Of a stretch of DNA of 6,951 nucleotides, positions 5,419-6,951 are shown piece by piece. The first letter of the stretch is position 1. Each line of letters starts with the position of its first letter. Under the pieces are notes generated by a model, which worked only from the letters and a program-made list of their open reading frames with translations, was not told the origin of the DNA and did not search any database. This DNA is from an uncultured Candidatus Saccharibacteria bacterium (GTDB lineage: Bacteria; Patescibacteria; Saccharimonadia; Saccharimonadales; UBA5946), in the NCBI GenBank assembly GCA_946886435.1, contig CAMPIR010000038.1, positions 1-6,951 on the forward strand, in the 5' to 3' direction. Position numbers and translations under genes: made by a program.

Positions 5419-5452
5419 GTCAGTCAGCTCCTTCCGCTTATCTGTAAGTCTC

Positions 5453-5486
5453 ATTGTGAAGGAGCGTTCGGGAGTGCGCAGTGAGA
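5453..5486 (-). promoter_or_regulatory. Shared two-part promoter motif, copy C (flavodoxin-fold gene)
   Basis: On the minus strand TCTCACTG (5479-5486), 20 bases (5459-5478), CACAAT (5453-5458). A start near 5446 gives a leader of about 28 bases, almost the same as at the KGG gene. Both leaders also share CGGAAGGAG around the ribosome site. Confidence 0.5.
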
Positions 5487-5518
5487 AAAGGCACACATGT
5501 TGGTTGTACGGATGCTTA

Positions 5519-5692
5519 CTACTTGCGAGTTTTGGTAGGCTTTTTTCGTTTTGAGAGGTGATTGAGCGTGAGTATAAGCCCGGCCACAAACAGCACCGTT
5601 ACGACTCCTGCCAGCGCAATCACAAGCAGTGGGTCGATTGATGAGTTCAAATTTTCTTCCAGGTGATGATGGCCGGCGTGGGCGAAGTGCAT
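5519..5692 (-). CDS. 57-aa His-rich single-helix membrane protein
   Basis: Unrecognised. The N-terminus MHFAHAGHHHLEEN holds five histidines in the first ten residues; one membrane helix follows (about 21-44, LLVIALAGVVTVLFVAGLIL) and then a strongly basic tail SKRKKPTKTRK. The positive-inside rule puts the tail in the cytoplasm and the histidines outside. The His cluster could bind a metal such as copper, zinc or nickel, but that is inference. ATG 5692 has AAGGA eleven bases upstream, slightly long but usable. It is preferred over a larger overlapping minus-strand frame (5451-5834), which has no hydrophobic pattern. The gene lies about 100 bases upstream of the flavodoxin-fold gene in the same direction with no terminator between. 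Confidence 0.6.
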   Translation of the reverse strand: MHFAHAGHHHLEENLNSSIDPLLVIALAGVVTVLFVAGLILTLNHLSKRKKPTKTRK

Positions 5693-5721
5693 TGGTTTTT
5701 GTGTCCTTATGTGGGTTGTTC

Positions 5722-5755
5722 TCTGTGTTTAGTATAGAGTATTGACCGAGTGATA
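5722..5755 (-). promoter_or_regulatory. Weaker copy D of the two-part motif, with a TATACT box inside
   Basis: On the minus strand TATCACTC (5748-5755), 20 bases, CACAGA (5722-5727), matching copies A-C except at the last base of each part. A conventional -10 candidate TATACT lies in the spacer (plus-strand AGTATA, 5731-5736), so this promoter could be plain sigma70 and the motif match coincidental. Confidence 0.3.
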
Positions 5756-5822
5756 TGTGATGCTCCTTTCTGTATAACACTCCGTCACCTTGCCGTGAAC
5801 TGCTGGATGTTTTCATTCGATG

Positions 5823-5828
5823 TATAAT
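5823..5828 (+). promoter_or_regulatory. Consensus -10 box for the CAP-domain gene
   Basis: TATAAT is a perfect -10 but no good -35 is found 16-18 bases upstream. Start near 5835 would give a leader of about 62 bases that contains a nine-codon ORF (5839-5868) directly after the start point. The remainder of 5756-5896 shows no other clear feature. Confidence 0.5.
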
Positions 5829-5896
5829 CAGCAATACGATGAAAGTGCGTATCGCTTCGAGCTATTAGAAGAATAAACAATCGGAAAACCTACACA

Positions 5897-6949
5897 ATGA
5901 GGGATGTTACCAGAATAATTACTCAACTACTATTGAAATCCGCTTGGTTCAGTCTAGTTTCAATGTTGGCAGTTGCATTATGGCTGATCGGTTATAACTT
6001 GTTCTGGCAACTCAACCAACCCTCAAGCAACCCCATTATTCCTATTGCCGCAACTACCGGAATACTGTTTGCTGTTTTTCTCGTCTTCTACGTATATGTG
6101 TCTAAAGAAGCAACTAAAGCACTTTTACGATGGACCGGAAAATCATTAATTATACTCAGCCCTTTAATGGTATTGTGCGCACTTGGACTCTATGGCCTAG
6201 CGACGATAAACGACGAAACCAAGCAGGTGAACACAGCTACAGGCTCATCCGGCAAGCAAGGCTACATTGAAGGCTTAGTTTTCACTAAAGATGAGTTGCT
6301 CGAATCTACAAATATAGTTCGTTCCGATAACAGCAAAGCTCCCCTTACCTTGAACGCAAAACTAAACGCTAGCGCTCAACGGAAGTGCGAAGACATGATC
6401 AAGCGCAACTACTGGTCGCACAATAGCCCCGATGGGATAGAGCCGTGGCATTTTATTAACGAGAGCGGATATCAATATTCAAAGTCTGGAGAAAATTTAG
6501 CATATGGTTTTCCCAGCGAAAACGCGGTGGTTAATGGCTGGATGAATAGTGAGCTACACAGGAAAAATCTGATGGATGATTTTACTGAGGTAGGGTTTGG
6601 TATATGTACTGGTGATAATTATGTTAATGAAGGTAAGCAGCTGGTTGTTGTGCAGCACTTTGGCGTACCCCAACAGTCGGCACAAACACCCGTACAACAA
6701 CAGCCCCAGCGTTACGAGCCCCCTAAGCCCTACGTTGCCTTCGTTTGTACAAAAGCTGTCATCCCACATCAAAGTGAGTATATAAATGACCCTAACCTGT
6801 ACGAGGGAAGTACTTACGAAATTGCAGGTTGGGACGGCTATGTAGAAACCTGTACGCCCGATTCTACTGGCTATAAACCCACAGACTTCACATCTCCGGC
6901 ATACAATAAAAAGATTTATATAGGCACTAAACCCCGTATCACGGAATAA
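5897..6949 (+). CDS. Membrane-anchored CAP/SCP-domain protein with G5-like tail
   Basis: 350 aa, complete. Three membrane helices (about 15-37, 47-68, 82-103) are followed by an external part. The CAP (SCP/PR-1, YkwD-type) domain spans about 130-256: WSHNSPDG (173-180, H175), SGENLAYGF (197-205, E199), GWMNSELHRKNLM (214-226, H221) and FTEVGFGIC (229-237), so the cavity His and Glu residues are kept. A Gln/Pro-rich linker (258-277) leads to about 280-345, which resembles a G5 domain (VIPHQSEYINDP, LYEGSTYEIAG.DGY, closing IYIGTK) with two cysteines, C284 and C319, that could form a disulfide. Bacterial CAP proteins are extracellular with varied or unknown activity; G5 domains are often linked to cell-wall sugar binding. 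A cell-surface role is likely. Coding is more A+T-rich than its neighbours. The ribosome site is weak. Confidence 0.88.
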   Translation: MRDVTRIITQLLLKSAWFSLVSMLAVALWLIGYNLFWQLNQPSSNPIIPIAATTGILFAVFLVFYVYVSKEATKALLRWTGKSLIILSPLMVLCALGLYGLATINDETKQVNTATGSSGKQGYIEGLVFTKDELLESTNIVRSDNSKAPLTLNAKLNASAQRKCEDMIKRNYWSHNSPDGIEPWHFINESGYQYSKSGENLAYGFPSENAVVNGWMNSELHRKNLMDDFTEVGFGICTGDNYVNEGKQLVVVQHFGVPQQSAQTPVQQQPQRYEPPKPYVAFVCTKAVIPHQSEYINDPNLYEGSTYEIAGWDGYVETCTPDSTGYKPTDFTSPAYNKKIYIGTKPRITE

Positions 6950-6951
6950 CC

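Noticed and set aside
5419..5589. N-terminal extension of the flavodoxin-fold protein
   Set aside because: The family begins with the first beta strand at MKAIIL, and AAGGAG sits correctly for ATG 5418; the extension covers the promoter motif.
5742..5778. Plus-strand TTGACC (5742-5747) with TATAAC (5773-5778) as a CAP-gene promoter
   Set aside because: The spacer is 25 bases, far from the usual 16-18; the TATAAT at 5823 is nearer and better.
5451..5834. 127-residue minus-strand open frame
   Set aside because: No hydrophobic or domain pattern; it runs across two promoter regions and overlaps, in another frame, the 57-aa membrane protein, which has a helix, a basic tail and a usable ribosome site.
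1..6951. CRISPR array, insertion sequence, toxin-antitoxin or phage module
   Set aside because: No regular direct repeats with spacers, no terminal inverted repeats flanking a transposase, and no recognisable toxin, antitoxin or phage protein was seen.

Overview
The window looks like chromosomal DNA of a small-genome bacterium of the Candidate Phyla Radiation, probably Candidatus Saccharibacteria (TM7). That placement is an inference from gene style: short tightly packed genes, a three-helix CAP protein with a G5-like tail, a secreted LysM-like miniprotein, a KGG stress protein and many small unassigned membrane proteins. It was not tested by any search. TGA is used as a stop (ATGA overlap at 1844-1847), so the Gracilibacteria/SR1 code, where TGA is glycine, does not apply.

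Layout. 1-490: a small secreted LysM-like protein on + with a perfect intrinsic terminator. 491-680: no gene, but several nested inverted repeats. 681-757: tRNA-Met(CAT) on -, with its own extended -10 promoter and a 3' hairpin. 806-982: an acidic 58-aa orphan on - with a near-consensus sigma70 promoter. 983-1127: divergent promoters. 1128-3510: a three-gene + operon of a six-helix membrane protein, a stand-alone ATP-cone protein and a lipoamide-dehydrogenase/transhydrogenase-fold flavoprotein in which both active-site cysteines and the C-terminal catalytic histidine are replaced. 3511-5692: five genes on -: an MscS-related TM-helix-repeat protein preceded by a 38-aa one-helix protein, a YciG-type KGG stress protein, an NAD(P)H:FMN-reductase/flavodoxin-fold protein and a 57-aa His-rich one-helix protein. 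5897-6949: a + strand membrane-anchored CAP/SCP protein with a G5-like tail and more A+T-rich coding.

How the genes may work together. The minus-strand cluster reads as an envelope/redox/general stress set. Three of its four transcription starts carry the same two-part sequence, TYTCACTG-N20-CAYART, with exactly 20 bases between the parts, and a fourth carries a weaker copy. I infer a shared promoter or operator. At the small membrane gene it would start the transcript at or beside the ATG, which fits that gene's lack of a Shine-Dalgarno sequence. In the + operon the coupling of a nucleotide-sensing ATP-cone to a flavoprotein without its dithiol is the other observation that does not match a textbook system. 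No CRISPR array, insertion sequence, transposase or phage gene was seen.
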